Assembly: GCF_024199925.1 (NCBI RefSeq)
Contig: NZ_JANADR010000001.1
Location: forward strand, 3,720,001 to 3,784,000
Length of the DNA: 64,000 bases
Direction of reading: 5' to 3'
Source: Bradyrhizobium sp. CCGUVB1N3
GTDB lineage: Bacteria; Pseudomonadota; Alphaproteobacteria; Rhizobiales; Xanthobacteraceae
In this document: piece by piece, positions 17,590 through 27,177 of the stretch
Layout of the letters: every line of letters starts with the position of its first letter
How positions within the stretch are numbered: the stretch's first letter is position 1
The notes under the pieces: model-generated
Database searches by the model: none
The model's input: only the letters and a program-made list of their open reading frames with translations
Told to the model about the DNA's origin: nothing
Made by a program: the position numbers and the translations under genes

Positions 17590-20001
17590 ATGCTTCAAAC
17601 GCGAATTCCTGGTCCTCGAGAAATCGAGCCGGCAAGTCCTGAATTTTTGTCGCTGCAGCAGACCGTCTCTTCCGCTGTTGCCTTGGTCGGCCGGCAATAT
17701 CCGCTGATGATTTTTACGCTGCTGCTCTGCGTTAGCTTGGCAGGCGTATTTCTGCTGACAGCGCCAAAAAAATACACCGGCACGGCTGAGCTCATTATCG
17801 ACACCCGAAAAGTCCCGGGCCTCCAGCAGCCATCGCAATCGTCAAACGACATGCCTGTCGACTCTGGAATGGTCGATAGCCAAGTCGAAATCCTGAAGTC
17901 GGAGACGATCGCCTTGGCGGTTATCAAAGACTTGCGCCTTGTCGATAAGCCGGAATTCAATGGTTCCTCGGGCGGCCTTCTCAGCAGCGTCAGCGGGCTC
18001 TTGCTCAGTGTATTTTCTAATGACCAGAAGTCAGACTATGTCGTCCTCCGAGGTGCGCTGGAACGCTTCCAGGACCAGCTGACGATCAAGCGCCTAGCCC
18101 TGAGCTATGTCATCGAAATCTCGTACCAGTCTTTGTCGCCCGACCTAGCGGCAGCGATCGCCAACGCCGTCGCCGAGGCCTACATCGTCGACTCCCTTGA
18201 GTCGAAATATCAGGCGTCGCGGCGCGCCGCGGTCTGGCTCCAGGATCGCATGAAAGAACTGCGCGCGCAGGCCTCAAGCGCAGAGCGGGCCGTCGCCGAC
18301 TACAAAGCCAAGAACAATATCGTCGATGCCGGCGGGCGCCTCCTCACAGAGCAGCAGCTTGCCGAAATCAACAGCACGCTGACGGTGGCGCGGGCGCAAC
18401 GTGCCGAAGCGTTGGCCCGACTCGACCGCATTACGACGATTCTCAAGTCGGACGAGAATGATTCGAACGTGATCCTCAACGACCTCGCGACGGTCACCGA
18501 CACGCTCCAGAACCCCGTCATCCAAAAGCTGCGGCAGAGCTATCTCGAATATGCGGCGCGGGCGACAGACTGGGGCAATCGTTACGGCGCCAACCATCTC
18601 GCCGTCGTGAACCTCCGCAACCAGATGCGGGAGTTGCGGCGCTCGATCCTCGACGAGTTGAAGCGCACGGCCGAGAGCTACAAGAGCGACTACGAGATCG
18701 CCAAGAAGCGCGAGGAGGCGAGCCAGAAGAACCTGGACGAGACGATAGCGCAGGCCAACGACACGAGCCAGGCGCAGATCGTCCTGAAGGACCTGGAAAG
18801 CAACGCGCAAAGCGCGCGCGCGCTCGCCGATAATTTCCTCCAACTCTACATGGTCTCGGTGCAGCAGCAATCGTTCCCGATCACCGAGGCGCGCGTGATC
18901 ACGCAGGCCTCCGTGCCGCTAAAAAAGAGCTCGCCGAAGACGCTCCTGATCCTGCTCGCCGCGATCGCGGGCGGTACGATCCTTGCGGCGATGGCTGGCA
19001 TGCTGCGCGACATGATGGACCGCGTTTTCCGGACTGTCCCGCAGGTCGAGCGCTTGCTGGGCGTGAGCTGTTTGGCGTCCATTCCGGCGATCGATGTCGG
19101 CGGCATGGGCCGGCTTGGCAAGCCCGACAGCAGCCGCTCCCAGTTCAGCGATTCATTGCGACGATGGTGGCCGTTCGGCAGTCCGGCAGCCTCGACAACC
19201 GGCAAGACTCCGGCCGCAGCGAAGGCCCATGCGGTCGAGGCACCCGACATACGACAATTCACTGGCGAGCGGAAACTCCTTGCCAGAGATACGATCGGAC
19301 GATTCGCCGTCAATTCGCCGTTCTCGCGCTTTGCGGAAGGAATGCGCTCGATCAAGCTCGCCACCGATCTCGGCAATTTTGGCACTGCGAACAAGGTTGT
19401 CGGCATCACATCGGCCCTGCCCAATGAGGGTAAATCCACCATCTGCGAAGCCTTGGCACAGGTCGTGGCTCAGAGCGGCGCGCGTACGCTCCTGATCGAT
19501 GGCGACATCCGAAATCCGAGCCTCACCGGGCGCCTGACGCCTGAAGCAGAGGCGGGCCTGGTCGACGTGGTGCTTGGCAAGGGCTCCTGGCGAGACATGG
19601 TCTGGGTCGATCCGCAGACCAATCTGCATTTCCTGCCTTGCGTGGTCGCCTCACGGTTCTCCAACTCCGGAGACATCCTGGCCTCCCCGCAAATGGAGAA
19701 GCTGTTCCAGCAGCTTCGCGAGCAGTATGACCGCGTGATTCTCGATCTCAGTCCGCTTGCGCCTGTGATCGACGTGCGTGCAACCGGCGCGCTGGTCGAC
19801 TCCTACGTCATCGTCCTCGAATGGGCACGCGCCAAGATCGACGTCGTCGAGCGCGTGCTGATCGAAACGCCCGTCGTGCGGGATCGGCTGATGGGCGCGG
19901 TGCTCAACAAGGTAAATATGGCGGTGATGAGCCGCTATGACTCCTACAATTCGGACTACTACCGCAATAGCTACTACAAGAGGTACGGCTACGTTGACTG
20001 A
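17590..20001 (+). CDS. Polysaccharide co-polymerase / autophosphorylating tyrosine kinase (Wzc/ExoP-like)
   Basis: An 803-aa inner-membrane protein controlling chain length and export. The order is: N-terminal helix near residues 37-58 with a Wzz domain; a long coiled-coil periplasmic part (residues 180-400); a second helix near 455-475; and a cytoplasmic BY-kinase domain. That domain has Walker A ALPNEGKST at about 608-616 and Walker A' LLIDGDIR near 634. The last 21 residues carry eight tyrosines, the autophosphorylation cluster. Length fits fused Proteobacterial Wzc/ExoP. The next gene starts three bases after its stop. Confidence 0.93.
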   Translation: MLQTRIPGPREIEPASPEFLSLQQTVSSAVALVGRQYPLMIFTLLLCVSLAGVFLLTAPKKYTGTAELIIDTRKVPGLQQPSQSSNDMPVDSGMVDSQVEILKSETIALAVIKDLRLVDKPEFNGSSGGLLSSVSGLLLSVFSNDQKSDYVVLRGALERFQDQLTIKRLALSYVIEISYQSLSPDLAAAIANAVAEAYIVDSLESKYQASRRAAVWLQDRMKELRAQASSAERAVADYKAKNNIVDAGGRLLTEQQLAEINSTLTVARAQRAEALARLDRITTILKSDENDSNVILNDLATVTDTLQNPVIQKLRQSYLEYAARATDWGNRYGANHLAVVNLRNQMRELRRSILDELKRTAESYKSDYEIAKKREEASQKNLDETIAQANDTSQAQIVLKDLESNAQSARALADNFLQLYMVSVQQQSFPITEARVITQASVPLKKSSPKTLLILLAAIAGGTILAAMAGMLRDMMDRVFRTVPQVERLLGVSCLASIPAIDVGGMGRLGKPDSSRSQFSDSLRRWWPFGSPAASTTGKTPAAAKAHAVEAPDIRQFTGERKLLARDTIGRFAVNSPFSRFAEGMRSIKLATDLGNFGTANKVVGITSALPNEGKSTICEALAQVVAQSGARTLLIDGDIRNPSLTGRLTPEAEAGLVDVVLGKGSWRDMVWVDPQTNLHFLPCVVASRFSNSGDILASPQMEKLFQQLREQYDRVILDLSPLAPVIDVRATGALVDSYVIVLEWARAKIDVVERVLIETPVVRDRLMGAVLNKVNMAVMSRYDSYNSDYYRNSYYKRYGYVD

Positions 20002-20004
20002 CGA

Positions 20005-20763
20005 ATGAACCGTCTCGCCAACGTTCTGCTGCGATCTGTCCTAATCACCGCGGCGCTGGCATCCGCGTCGTGGTCGATTGCCTATTTCGCCAACGCCGAT
20101 CAGGCCATCCAGCTCGACGATATCGCCAATCGCATCATGTCGGGCGATGCATTCCAGCAGAAGCCGCTCGCCTCACTTGCGGCGGTCCTTGATGCCGCCG
20201 ATAAGCGAAGCCTCTGCAATCCCCGTGAGATCAGGGCAGTGGCGATCATCCGGCTGCGTCAATACGAAGAGGCCGTCAGCGCGGCGGACCTCCGGCTCGC
20301 CGAGGGGCAGCTCAAGGTGCTCCGCACGGCGACCGACCGGGCGCTGAGCTGCGTACCGACCGAGGGCTTCCTCTGGTTCATCAGATATTGGATCGCGCTG
20401 TCCCACGGCGGCTCTGCAGCCGAACATTTCCATGAGCTCAGGATGTCGTATGCCCTGAGCCCGTTCGAGGGCTGGGTGGCCGTCCGGCGCAGTCCATACG
20501 TCCTGGCGATCTACGAGACCCTGCCGCCGGACCTGAAGGAGCAAGCCCGGCAAGAGTTCGTCGCCATGGTCAACTCCGCGTTCGTCGAAGAAGCGACGCG
20601 AATTCTGGAGGGGCCGGGCTGGTTAGCCAGGAAAGAGCTGCTGGCAGGGTTGTCGAACGTGCGCCTTGACCTCCGCATGCAGTTCGACAAGCGCCTCCGC
20701 ACGGACGGGTTCAATGTCGAGATCCCGGGCGTCGCGCCCACCGAGTTCAGGCCGTGGCAATAA
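20005..20763 (+). CDS. Exported TPR-like protein of the EPS locus
   Basis: A 252-aa protein with an N-terminal signal/anchor (residues 7-28) and a helical mature part resembling divergent tetratricopeptide hairpins (SAADLRLAEGQLKVLRTATD, LRMSYALSPFEGWVAVRR). It follows the co-polymerase gene by three bases and is almost certainly co-transcribed, so it may be a periplasmic assembly partner. The 27,943 gene shares size, topology and the LRMSY..P helical block and is probably a distant paralogue. Exact function unknown. Confidence 0.72.
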   Translation: MNRLANVLLRSVLITAALASASWSIAYFANADQAIQLDDIANRIMSGDAFQQKPLASLAAVLDAADKRSLCNPREIRAVAIIRLRQYEEAVSAADLRLAEGQLKVLRTATDRALSCVPTEGFLWFIRYWIALSHGGSAAEHFHELRMSYALSPFEGWVAVRRSPYVLAIYETLPPDLKEQARQEFVAMVNSAFVEEATRILEGPGWLARKELLAGLSNVRLDLRMQFDKRLRTDGFNVEIPGVAPTEFRPWQ

Positions 20764-20793
20764 GCCTCGGGCTATGCCTCGCGATCCGCCGCG

Positions 20794-20822
20794 GCCGGAT
20801 GCCACCGCGTGCGGCATCCGGC
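20794..20822. terminator. Hairpin between convergent genes
   Basis: A perfect 10-bp inverted repeat, GCCGGATGCC and GGCATCCGGC, with a 9-base loop lies midway between two convergent stop codons (20763 and 20831). It is placed to terminate both directions. There is no strong T-run after it on either strand, so termination strength is uncertain. Confidence 0.6.
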
Positions 20823-20830
20823 AAATTGCA

Positions 20831-22009
20831 TTACTGACGGCTGGTGATCTTGAGGATCTGAGCGTTGTTCGCAGTCACGATGGTGTCGTTGGCGGTCGCG
20901 ATCACGACACGCACGAACTGCAGGAACTTCGCCGTATCGACAGTCGCCGCATTGGCGGCGAACAGCACGTCCTTGTCGCGCATCTCGAACTTGCTCGCCA
21001 GGAAGAACCCGGCCGGATCGCGGAAATCGACATTGTAGACGACCGGGACGAGCGGACCAACAAACTTCGAGCAGTCGACGCCGAGGCGCTCAGCGAGCTC
21101 ACGCGGCTCGCGCCGGTAGACGTAGACGCCGGCCGGCTCGGCCTGCGCATCGAGCAGGCCGCCCGCCTTCGCCATCGCCTGCGCCATGTTGATCTTCCAC
21201 ATGTCGAATGTGAACTGGCCCTGCGCGCCCGATGCGCCGAACGCCAGGAACACCTGCGGCTCGCGATAGACGTAGATGGTGTCGCCCGGATGGACCCACA
21301 CGTTGTTGGCAGGCTGGTAGACCAGTGCACCGAACGGAACGGTTGCCCGCTTGCCATTACGCTCCAGCGTTACCCACGTCTCGTAGCCCTGCCCTTTCGG
21401 GCCGCCGGCACGCGAGATCACGTCGAGCACGCGCTCGCCCGCCGCGTTGGCCTGCAGGCGGCTCGGCGTGTTGACCTCGCCGAGAACACTGATCAAGGAG
21501 GTATTCTGCGTGATTAGCGCCACGACGACCTGAGGCTCGATCGCGCGATTGCCGAGCGCCTTGACGATATCCTGCTGGATCTCGCTTGGCGTCCGCCCCT
21601 GGGCCTTGATCGCGCCGGCATACGGGACCGTGATGAAGCCTGCCGAGTCGACATTCTGGTTCGGCAACGAGACGAAGTTGCCGGGACGGACGCCGGCTTC
21701 AGCCGGAATGAACAGACCGCCTGCGGCTGCTTCGAAGATGGTGACCGATACGACGTCGCCGATACCGAACTTGATGCTCGGCGGCGGCCGATGGTCGGGG
21801 AACGAGCCGGCGAGAGCACCAGGCCCGTATTCCCTCACGATGTTCAGCAGCTCAGCGTTGAGCTTCACAAGCCCGTAGTCAGGGCCCGATCGCGTTATCT
21901 CGCTCTTGATAACATGGTCCTCGGGTCCCGAGGACGGCATGATCGAACAGCCTGCCGAAGTGAGCAGGATGGCTGCCATCAGCCCTGCGAATGTAATGCC
22001 CCGTTTCAC
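20831..22009 (-). CDS. Polysaccharide export outer-membrane lipoprotein (Wza-like)
   Basis: A 392-aa lipoprotein with lipobox LTSAGC at about residues 16-21. The Poly_export domain follows (FGIGDVVSVTIFEAA, GFITVPYAGAIKAQGRTPSEI), then SLBB-type repeats (SVLGEVNTPSRLQ and WVHPGDTIYVYREPQVFLAFG). It forms the outer-membrane export channel, working with the co-polymerase on the opposite strand. Start is GTG 22009, directly before the signal peptide. No other gene lies in the 190 bases upstream; the phosphoglycosyltransferase gene precedes it in the same direction. Confidence 0.92.
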   Translation of the reverse strand: MKRGITFAGLMAAILLTSAGCSIMPSSGPEDHVIKSEITRSGPDYGLVKLNAELLNIVREYGPGALAGSFPDHRPPPSIKFGIGDVVSVTIFEAAAGGLFIPAEAGVRPGNFVSLPNQNVDSAGFITVPYAGAIKAQGRTPSEIQQDIVKALGNRAIEPQVVVALITQNTSLISVLGEVNTPSRLQANAAGERVLDVISRAGGPKGQGYETWVTLERNGKRATVPFGALVYQPANNVWVHPGDTIYVYREPQVFLAFGASGAQGQFTFDMWKINMAQAMAKAGGLLDAQAEPAGVYVYRREPRELAERLGVDCSKFVGPLVPVVYNVDFRDPAGFFLASKFEMRDKDVLFAANAATVDTAKFLQFVRVVIATANDTIVTANNAQILKITSRQ

Positions 22010-22200
22010 GCCAGTCCCCGTATTTTACCGCATCAGAATTGGGTCAAATCCCCAATGGAGTCAACGCGGCCTGTCCCCTGGGGAACAATAACCGCCGATT
22101 GTTGCGCCGCAGTTACACGTCTATTCCGGGAGGCCAATATCTGTGCGATCCGCTGCCCAGAAGTTGGCTGAAACGCTGCCTTTTGGATCAAGGAAGGGCC

Positions 22201-23691
22201 TTAATAGGCGTTGCGGCGGCGTGTAAGTTCTAGACAGGTCAGGACTAGAATCTTCAGGTCCAGCGCCAGACTCCAATTGTTGATGTACCACAGGTCGCAA
22301 TCGACCCTGCCCTTCATCTGCTCGACGCGGGCGGTCTCGCCCCGATAGCCGTTGACCTGCGCCCATCCCGTAATCCCCGGCTTGACATGATGGCGATAGG
22401 CATATTCCGAGAGAATGTCGCCGTAGTGATCGTCGTGCGCCAGCGCATGAGGCCTCGGCCCGACCAGAGACATCTCGCCGCGCAGCACGTTGATGAGCTG
22501 CGGCACCTCGTCGATGCTCGAGCGGCGCAGAACGCTCCCGACCCTGGTCACGCGTGGATCGAACCGCTTGGCCTGCACGACCGTGGCGCCGTCCTCCATC
22601 ACGGTCATCGTGCGGAACTTGAAGATCGGAAACTGCTTGGCGTTGAAGCCATTGCGCCGTTGCCGGAAGAACACGGGCCCCGGCGAATCGGACTTGATCG
22701 CGATTGCGCTCAGCAGCATCAAGGGCATGAGCAGGATCAGGCCGAGCGAGGCGCCGGCGATGTCAACCAGGCGCTTCGACAGCTGCTCGACGCGCGAGAG
22801 CGGGCCGCGCTGAATCTCGATCGAGAGCGACCGGCGCAGCCTGAACGACGGATTCTCCGCGAGCGAGCGGATGCGCCGGTCGGGCACCAACTGCACAGGC
22901 AGCGGGGAAATCCGCAACCGGTCCCGGACCAGCTCGAGCTTTCGGGTGTCGGTCCATGGAAACGCCAGCACGATCTCATCGACGCTGCGTTCGCGGCCGA
23001 CGGCCAGCGCCTGCTCCAGCGAGGATGCTTCATCCTCGCTCATGGCAAATCCGCTGTTCCTGTCGCTGCTGAAGACGACGCGATCGACCTCGGTCAGACC
23101 GAACCGCTCCAGCAGTTCGTCGACGCCGAGCGCGGCGAGCTCTTCGCGCGTGCCGAGCACGATCGCGCGACGGCCCTGAACCTGTCCTTCCGCAACAGCG
23201 TTGACGACGAGACGTTTGGCGAACTGCCGGCAGACCAGGAGAAGCAGCAGCGCAAGCGAGCCGAAACAGATGATCGATCCGCGCGAGAATACCGCGCCGC
23301 TCTTCATCAGGAACGCCAGCAGCGTCAGCAGCAAGCTCACCATAAACCACTGCATGACGATCCGGCCGGCATCCCTTCTGCGCCTCGAGAACGCGATGCG
23401 AAGATCATAGAAGCCGCTGGACTGTCCGATCAGAACATAGAGCGACGCAGCGATGATGCCGGCTCCAAGTAGCTGGTCCGCATTCCTGAATTCGCCGTTT
23501 GCAACAATCTGATAGAGCCCGCCGCCGGCGATGCTCGCGAAGATGATGAGAAAGCCGTCGACCAGCGCTAGCACGTACTGAAGCGCGGAATAAGGGATCT
23601 TGAACTTGTGCCCCGATCCGCCCGGCTCCGGAGAACGACCAACAAGATCAGGGGACGGCGATCCAACAGCGCTTGAGCCACGCGTCGGCAC
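22201..23691 (-). CDS. Undecaprenyl-phosphate sugar phosphotransferase (WcaJ/ExoY-like)
   Basis: Polyprenyl-phosphate hexose-1-phosphate transferase of 496 aa that starts repeat-unit assembly on undecaprenyl phosphate at the inner membrane. It has four N-terminal helices, a CoA-binding-like middle and the C-terminal bacterial sugar transferase domain. That domain shows SPGPVFFRQRRNGFNAKQF, KFRTM, RRSSIDEVPQLINVLRGEM, SLVGPRPH and KPGITGWAQVNGYRGET. Glucose-1-phosphate is the usual donor of this subfamily, inferred here. GTG 23691 is the first usable start; an in-frame stop lies about 80 bases upstream with no ATG between. Confidence 0.9.
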   Translation of the reverse strand: MPTRGSSAVGSPSPDLVGRSPEPGGSGHKFKIPYSALQYVLALVDGFLIIFASIAGGGLYQIVANGEFRNADQLLGAGIIAASLYVLIGQSSGFYDLRIAFSRRRRDAGRIVMQWFMVSLLLTLLAFLMKSGAVFSRGSIICFGSLALLLLLVCRQFAKRLVVNAVAEGQVQGRRAIVLGTREELAALGVDELLERFGLTEVDRVVFSSDRNSGFAMSEDEASSLEQALAVGRERSVDEIVLAFPWTDTRKLELVRDRLRISPLPVQLVPDRRIRSLAENPSFRLRRSLSIEIQRGPLSRVEQLSKRLVDIAGASLGLILLMPLMLLSAIAIKSDSPGPVFFRQRRNGFNAKQFPIFKFRTMTVMEDGATVVQAKRFDPRVTRVGSVLRRSSIDEVPQLINVLRGEMSLVGPRPHALAHDDHYGDILSEYAYRHHVKPGITGWAQVNGYRGETARVEQMKGRVDCDLWYINNWSLALDLKILVLTCLELTRRRNAY

Positions 23692-23951
23692 GTTCTTTGG
23701 CGCGAGCTCTGACGAGTCGCTGCTGACTGAACTCTGAGGGATCAGGATCGCCTCCCAAGTACCGACAATTTAGTGCGAATTAACCAGCGGGAAGAGAACA
23801 ACAATTATGCTGCAATGCAACAAAATTGCGCAATGCGATAGATCAACTTTTTATGTTAATTGTTATTTTAAGTGCCAAAGGATTGGACGGCAAGTCAAGC
23901 ACGCAAGCGCGTTCAGGCAAATTAAACATTCGTAAAGGTCAGCGACAAAAA

Positions 23952-24560
23952 GTGACGCGCGTTTTCATTTTCCTTGCCCTGGCTCTGCTTGCTGCCGGCG
24001 GGGGGGCACTAGCTAACACGCTGCGTGTCGCCCAACTGCAAAACTGCGTTCCGGGCTCCAGCGCGGAGCAGCGGCAGCGTTGCGATGACGCCATAACCGA
24101 GCAGCTGAAGTCAACCAGCCGAACGACGCAGCTCGACCAGGGCTGGCGCCTGGTGACCACGACGGAGCCGGACGGCCGCGGCGAAGCCGTTTCGGTCATG
24201 CGCACAGTGGATTCGGCGAAGTCCGACCTCGGCATAGCAGGCCTCAGCCTTCGCTGCGGTCGAAACGGCGCCATCGAGGTGGTGCTCATCATGCTCGACC
24301 CGATGGCGCGCAGCAGTCACCCGAAAGTGGCGCTAACCGCGGGCACCGATCGCAAGGAGTTCGAAACGACGGTCGCCACCAGTGGCGAAGCCCTGTTGCT
24401 GCCGTCCGCGGCATCGAGCCTCGCGACCGGTGCTTGGCGTGACGCGGCGGAAGTGTCGATCGAAGTCACGACAAGCTCGAATCCGATCCGCGGCGTCGTT
24501 CCGATCGGCGGACTTCAGGCCGCGCTGCGCGCACTCGCGCCCCATTGCGCGATTCGATAG
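23952..24560 (+). CDS. Secreted protein, possibly VasI/TagO-like
   Basis: About 202 aa with a signal peptide (VFIFLALALLAAGGGALA). The mature part resembles the layout of VasI/TagO-type periplasmic proteins: an N-terminal Cys-bounded Arg-Cys-Asp-Asp segment, a W..V..... strand and a central LSLRCGRNGAIEVVL block. This is weak similarity of pattern only. GTG 23952 is preferred because the signal peptide begins there; the frame extends to a TTG at 23,826 through AT-rich, non-coding-looking sequence. It is divergent from the phosphotransferase gene. Confidence 0.55.
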   Translation: MTRVFIFLALALLAAGGGALANTLRVAQLQNCVPGSSAEQRQRCDDAITEQLKSTSRTTQLDQGWRLVTTTEPDGRGEAVSVMRTVDSAKSDLGIAGLSLRCGRNGAIEVVLIMLDPMARSSHPKVALTAGTDRKEFETTVATSGEALLLPSAASSLATGAWRDAAEVSIEVTTSSNPIRGVVPIGGLQAALRALAPHCAIR

Positions 24561-24603
24561 CGACGGTTGCTTCAATTGATTTAGCCCTTTTTTAGGAGTC
24601 CAC

Positions 24604-24930
24604 GTGAAAAGGTGGAGGCGGAGATCAAACATGTTTCCGCTTGCCATCTTCCTGTTTCTTGCTGGTGCCACCCTTGCCTGGGCCTTTCGCGTCTGGGTCA
24701 TGGTGCCTGTGACGCTGCTGGCAATGCTGGTTGGGTTCGGACTCACGCTCGCGCTCGGCTCGGATTTTCTCGGTGCGCTCGGCCGCGGCCTGCTGATCGG
24801 CGTCATGCCGCAGTTCGGCTACGCTTTGGGTCTCGTGACACGAAGCACGCTTGCCGGGATGCGCGCACCGAGAACCTCGCGCAGCGTCGCTTTGCTCTAT
24901 CGCCAGCGTTCGACCGATCCCACACGCTAG
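24604..24930 (+). CDS. Small inner-membrane protein
   Basis: A 108-aa protein with three or four hydrophobic helices (about residues 11-28, 31-53, 60-82) and a basic C-terminal tail. GTG 24604 follows the ribosome binding site AGGAG at the right distance; ATG 24631 is a possible later start. It lies between the secreted protein and an O-antigen ligase-like gene on the same strand, so membership of the polysaccharide locus is likely. No family recognised. Confidence 0.6.
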   Translation: MKRWRRRSNMFPLAIFLFLAGATLAWAFRVWVMVPVTLLAMLVGFGLTLALGSDFLGALGRGLLIGVMPQFGYALGLVTRSTLAGMRAPRTSRSVALLYRQRSTDPTR

Positions 24931-25034
24931 GCTGCCGCTCCCGGGCTACATCACGATCGGACAATCTGTTCAACCAGCGCAAGGCGCCGGAGCCGGAAAG
25001 TTTGCGTCCCGCGATCCTTGTGCGATAGTCCCCG

Positions 25035-26387
25035 GTGACTGAGCATCTGGCGCTCGTCAGTCGCGCCGCAATTCCGAAGTTTTCCGACTTGTCGATCGCC
25101 TTTCGCCTGCTGATGATTCTGCTTGCGGCGACACCGGTCTTCGCGCTCACCTCGGGTGCGCGGGCCGAGGCTGCTTTTGCGATGGCCGCGGCGGCCATCC
25201 TGATCTCGGCTGCAACAGGCGCGCAGCGCGACGTCGCGCCCGCGATGCGGCTGATCCGGCGATTTTCCGTAGCGATGCTTCTCCCTGTCGTCTGGATGAT
25301 GCTGCAAATCATGCCGCAACCATTCTCGAGCCTGACCAATCCGATCTGGTCCACGGCCGCGATTGCACTGAACGATCCCACACTTTGGGGCCGCATCAGC
25401 CTCGATCCGGGATCCACGATGCGCGGCCTTTTCCATTATTTGGCAATGCTCTCGCTGCTTACTGGCACCATCATCGTGACCAGAGATCGACACCGCGCCG
25501 AGACAACCCTCCTGGTTCTTAGCATTGTGACCGCGTTCATCTCGCTCGAACTGCTGCTAGGCCGGCTAGCCGAATTCGCCGGCATCATCCCTAATCCGGT
25601 CGAGGCCCTCATAACGGTCGCGGCGCTGGCGGTCCTTGCGGGCGGCGCCGTCATCATCATGGCGATTGAACGCCATCTGAGCCGCCGCGACCAGGACGAG
25701 TCGTCACTTACCCCGCTACTGTCCAGGCTTGCGATCGGCCTGACCGGCACGGTTCTCGGGATTGCCGCCGCGTCAAGCTTGGCGCCAAGGAATCTGCTTG
25801 TCGCGATCGCGCTTGGCTGCGCTACGCTGCTGTTCATTGCGGTGGTTCGGCGTATCGGACTGCGCACCTGGCCGTCGCTGACGCTGTTCCTCATCTTCGC
25901 GGGTCTAGCGACCATCCTTCTCATCCCGCATCTGCAAAATTCCCGTTCGGCGGGAATCGCCGGATTTGCGGCTGCGGATGGCGACTCGCTCTCACTGGCG
26001 GAGCGCGCGCTCTCCGACACGCCATGGCTCGGCAATGGCGTCGGCAGCTTTGCATTTCTGTCGCAGGTCTATCGCGATTTCGGTGCAGCGCCGACGCCTG
26101 CCCCGCCCTCGACGGCGATCTCCGTCGCGGTCGAATGGGGCTTTTCGGGATTGGTCGCGTTGGCGGCCCTGGCACTGCTGGTCTCTGCCGCCCTGTTCAT
26201 GGGGGCGGTCAGGCGCGGACGTGACTCTTTTTATGCGTCTGCCGCGGCTGCCGGAATTCTCGCGCTGCTGTGCGGAGCCTTCTGTGATTCGGGCTTGCTT
26301 CTTCCGGCGACGCAGATCGCCGCCGCAGTGATGGTGGGCCTTGGGCTCGCGCAAAGCGAAGGACGCACCAAGGGCGATGCGGGCTAG
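25035..26387 (+). CDS. O-antigen ligase-like membrane protein (third copy in window)
   Basis: A 450-aa protein with about twelve helices and the Wzy_C-type motif TPWLGNGVGSFAFLSQVYRD near residues 328-347. It is parallel to HPWLGTGVGTF in the 15,280 gene but otherwise divergent. It belongs to the O-antigen ligase/EPS polymerase family. Its helices are unusually Ala/Leu/Ile rich. Start GTG 25035. The convergent protease gene begins eight bases after its stop. Whether it polymerises, ligates or is a regulatory homologue cannot be told from sequence. Confidence 0.75.
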   Translation: MTEHLALVSRAAIPKFSDLSIAFRLLMILLAATPVFALTSGARAEAAFAMAAAAILISAATGAQRDVAPAMRLIRRFSVAMLLPVVWMMLQIMPQPFSSLTNPIWSTAAIALNDPTLWGRISLDPGSTMRGLFHYLAMLSLLTGTIIVTRDRHRAETTLLVLSIVTAFISLELLLGRLAEFAGIIPNPVEALITVAALAVLAGGAVIIMAIERHLSRRDQDESSLTPLLSRLAIGLTGTVLGIAAASSLAPRNLLVAIALGCATLLFIAVVRRIGLRTWPSLTLFLIFAGLATILLIPHLQNSRSAGIAGFAAADGDSLSLAERALSDTPWLGNGVGSFAFLSQVYRDFGAAPTPAPPSTAISVAVEWGFSGLVALAALALLVSAALFMGAVRRGRDSFYASAAAAGILALLCGAFCDSGLLLPATQIAAAVMVGLGLAQSEGRTKGDAG

Positions 26388-26395
26388 GACGGCGA

Positions 26396-27001
26396 TTAGA
26401 CGCCGCGTGCCGCAACCGTCGCCCAGAGCTTCTGGCTGCTCGGGAGCTGCACGCGAACCCATCGGTAAGGCACGCGCGCCCAGGGCTTGATCTGGGGATT
26501 GAGGTTGTCGAGGACGAGGTCGCCGGTCCGGGTGCGAACCACCAGCACCAGATGATGCTCGCCCGAGCTGACCACGACTTCGGCCAGCAGCAGCGTCCTC
26601 GCCGGCCAGCCCCGCGCCAGCAGCTCATGACGCTTGCTCACGGCGTAGTCGTTGCAATCGCCGCGGGCGGGATTGATCAGCCATTTCTCGCCGGCAAGAC
26701 CGAGTTCGTTGTTCTCGGGAATGATCTCGCGGTTGACGACCTGATTGATCTCCTTGAGATCGGCCCAGCGCTCCTCGGTCAGCTTGAGTGGACCGCCCCG
26801 AAAGATCGGCCGCTTGCGGCACTCGTCCTGGTAGCGTACGCAAAACTGCGTATACGCCATCGGCGGCAAGGTCGGCGCCTCCAGCTTGATATGCTGGATC
26901 GCCGATTGCAGTCCCATCGGCATGCCCAGCAATCCAGCGCGAGCCGGCTGGAACATGCTGAGCGTCGCCGCGATCGCGACCAAGGCCGAAAACTTACGCA
27001 T
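26396..27001 (-). CDS. Exported transglutaminase-like cysteine proteinase (BTLCP)
   Basis: A 201-aa protein with a signal peptide (cleaved after FQPARA, about residue 22) and the bacterial transglutaminase-like cysteine proteinase domain. The catalytic Cys is in RGDCNDYAVSKRHELL, the His in GEHHLVLVV and the Asp in LVLDNLNP, in the family order. BTLCP (LapG-like) enzymes cut periplasmic targets such as adhesins in several Proteobacteria; the target here is unknown. It is convergent with the ligase-like gene and divergent from the phosphoesterase gene. Confidence 0.87.
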   Translation of the reverse strand: MRKFSALVAIAATLSMFQPARAGLLGMPMGLQSAIQHIKLEAPTLPPMAYTQFCVRYQDECRKRPIFRGGPLKLTEERWADLKEINQVVNREIIPENNELGLAGEKWLINPARGDCNDYAVSKRHELLARGWPARTLLLAEVVVSSGEHHLVLVVRTRTGDLVLDNLNPQIKPWARVPYRWVRVQLPSSQKLWATVAARGV

Positions 27002-27177
27002 GGATTGCTCCCCACATCTCTCTTGAGGTAGGAAGCTAGACCTAACGATTTGAGATTCTGCGCCGTTTCGCCCGTCAAATAGAACTAAAAGCGACGCACC
27101 CGTTGGTTAAACTGTTTACTATACCGGGACATACGCGTGTTCGGGTTCTGACCGGTAAGGCCCAAGAAGTTCGAAAA

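Noticed and set aside
22387..23472. 361-codon plus-strand frame opposite the phosphoglycosyltransferase
   Set aside because: Charged, repetitive shadow translation; the minus-strand gene has all family motifs.
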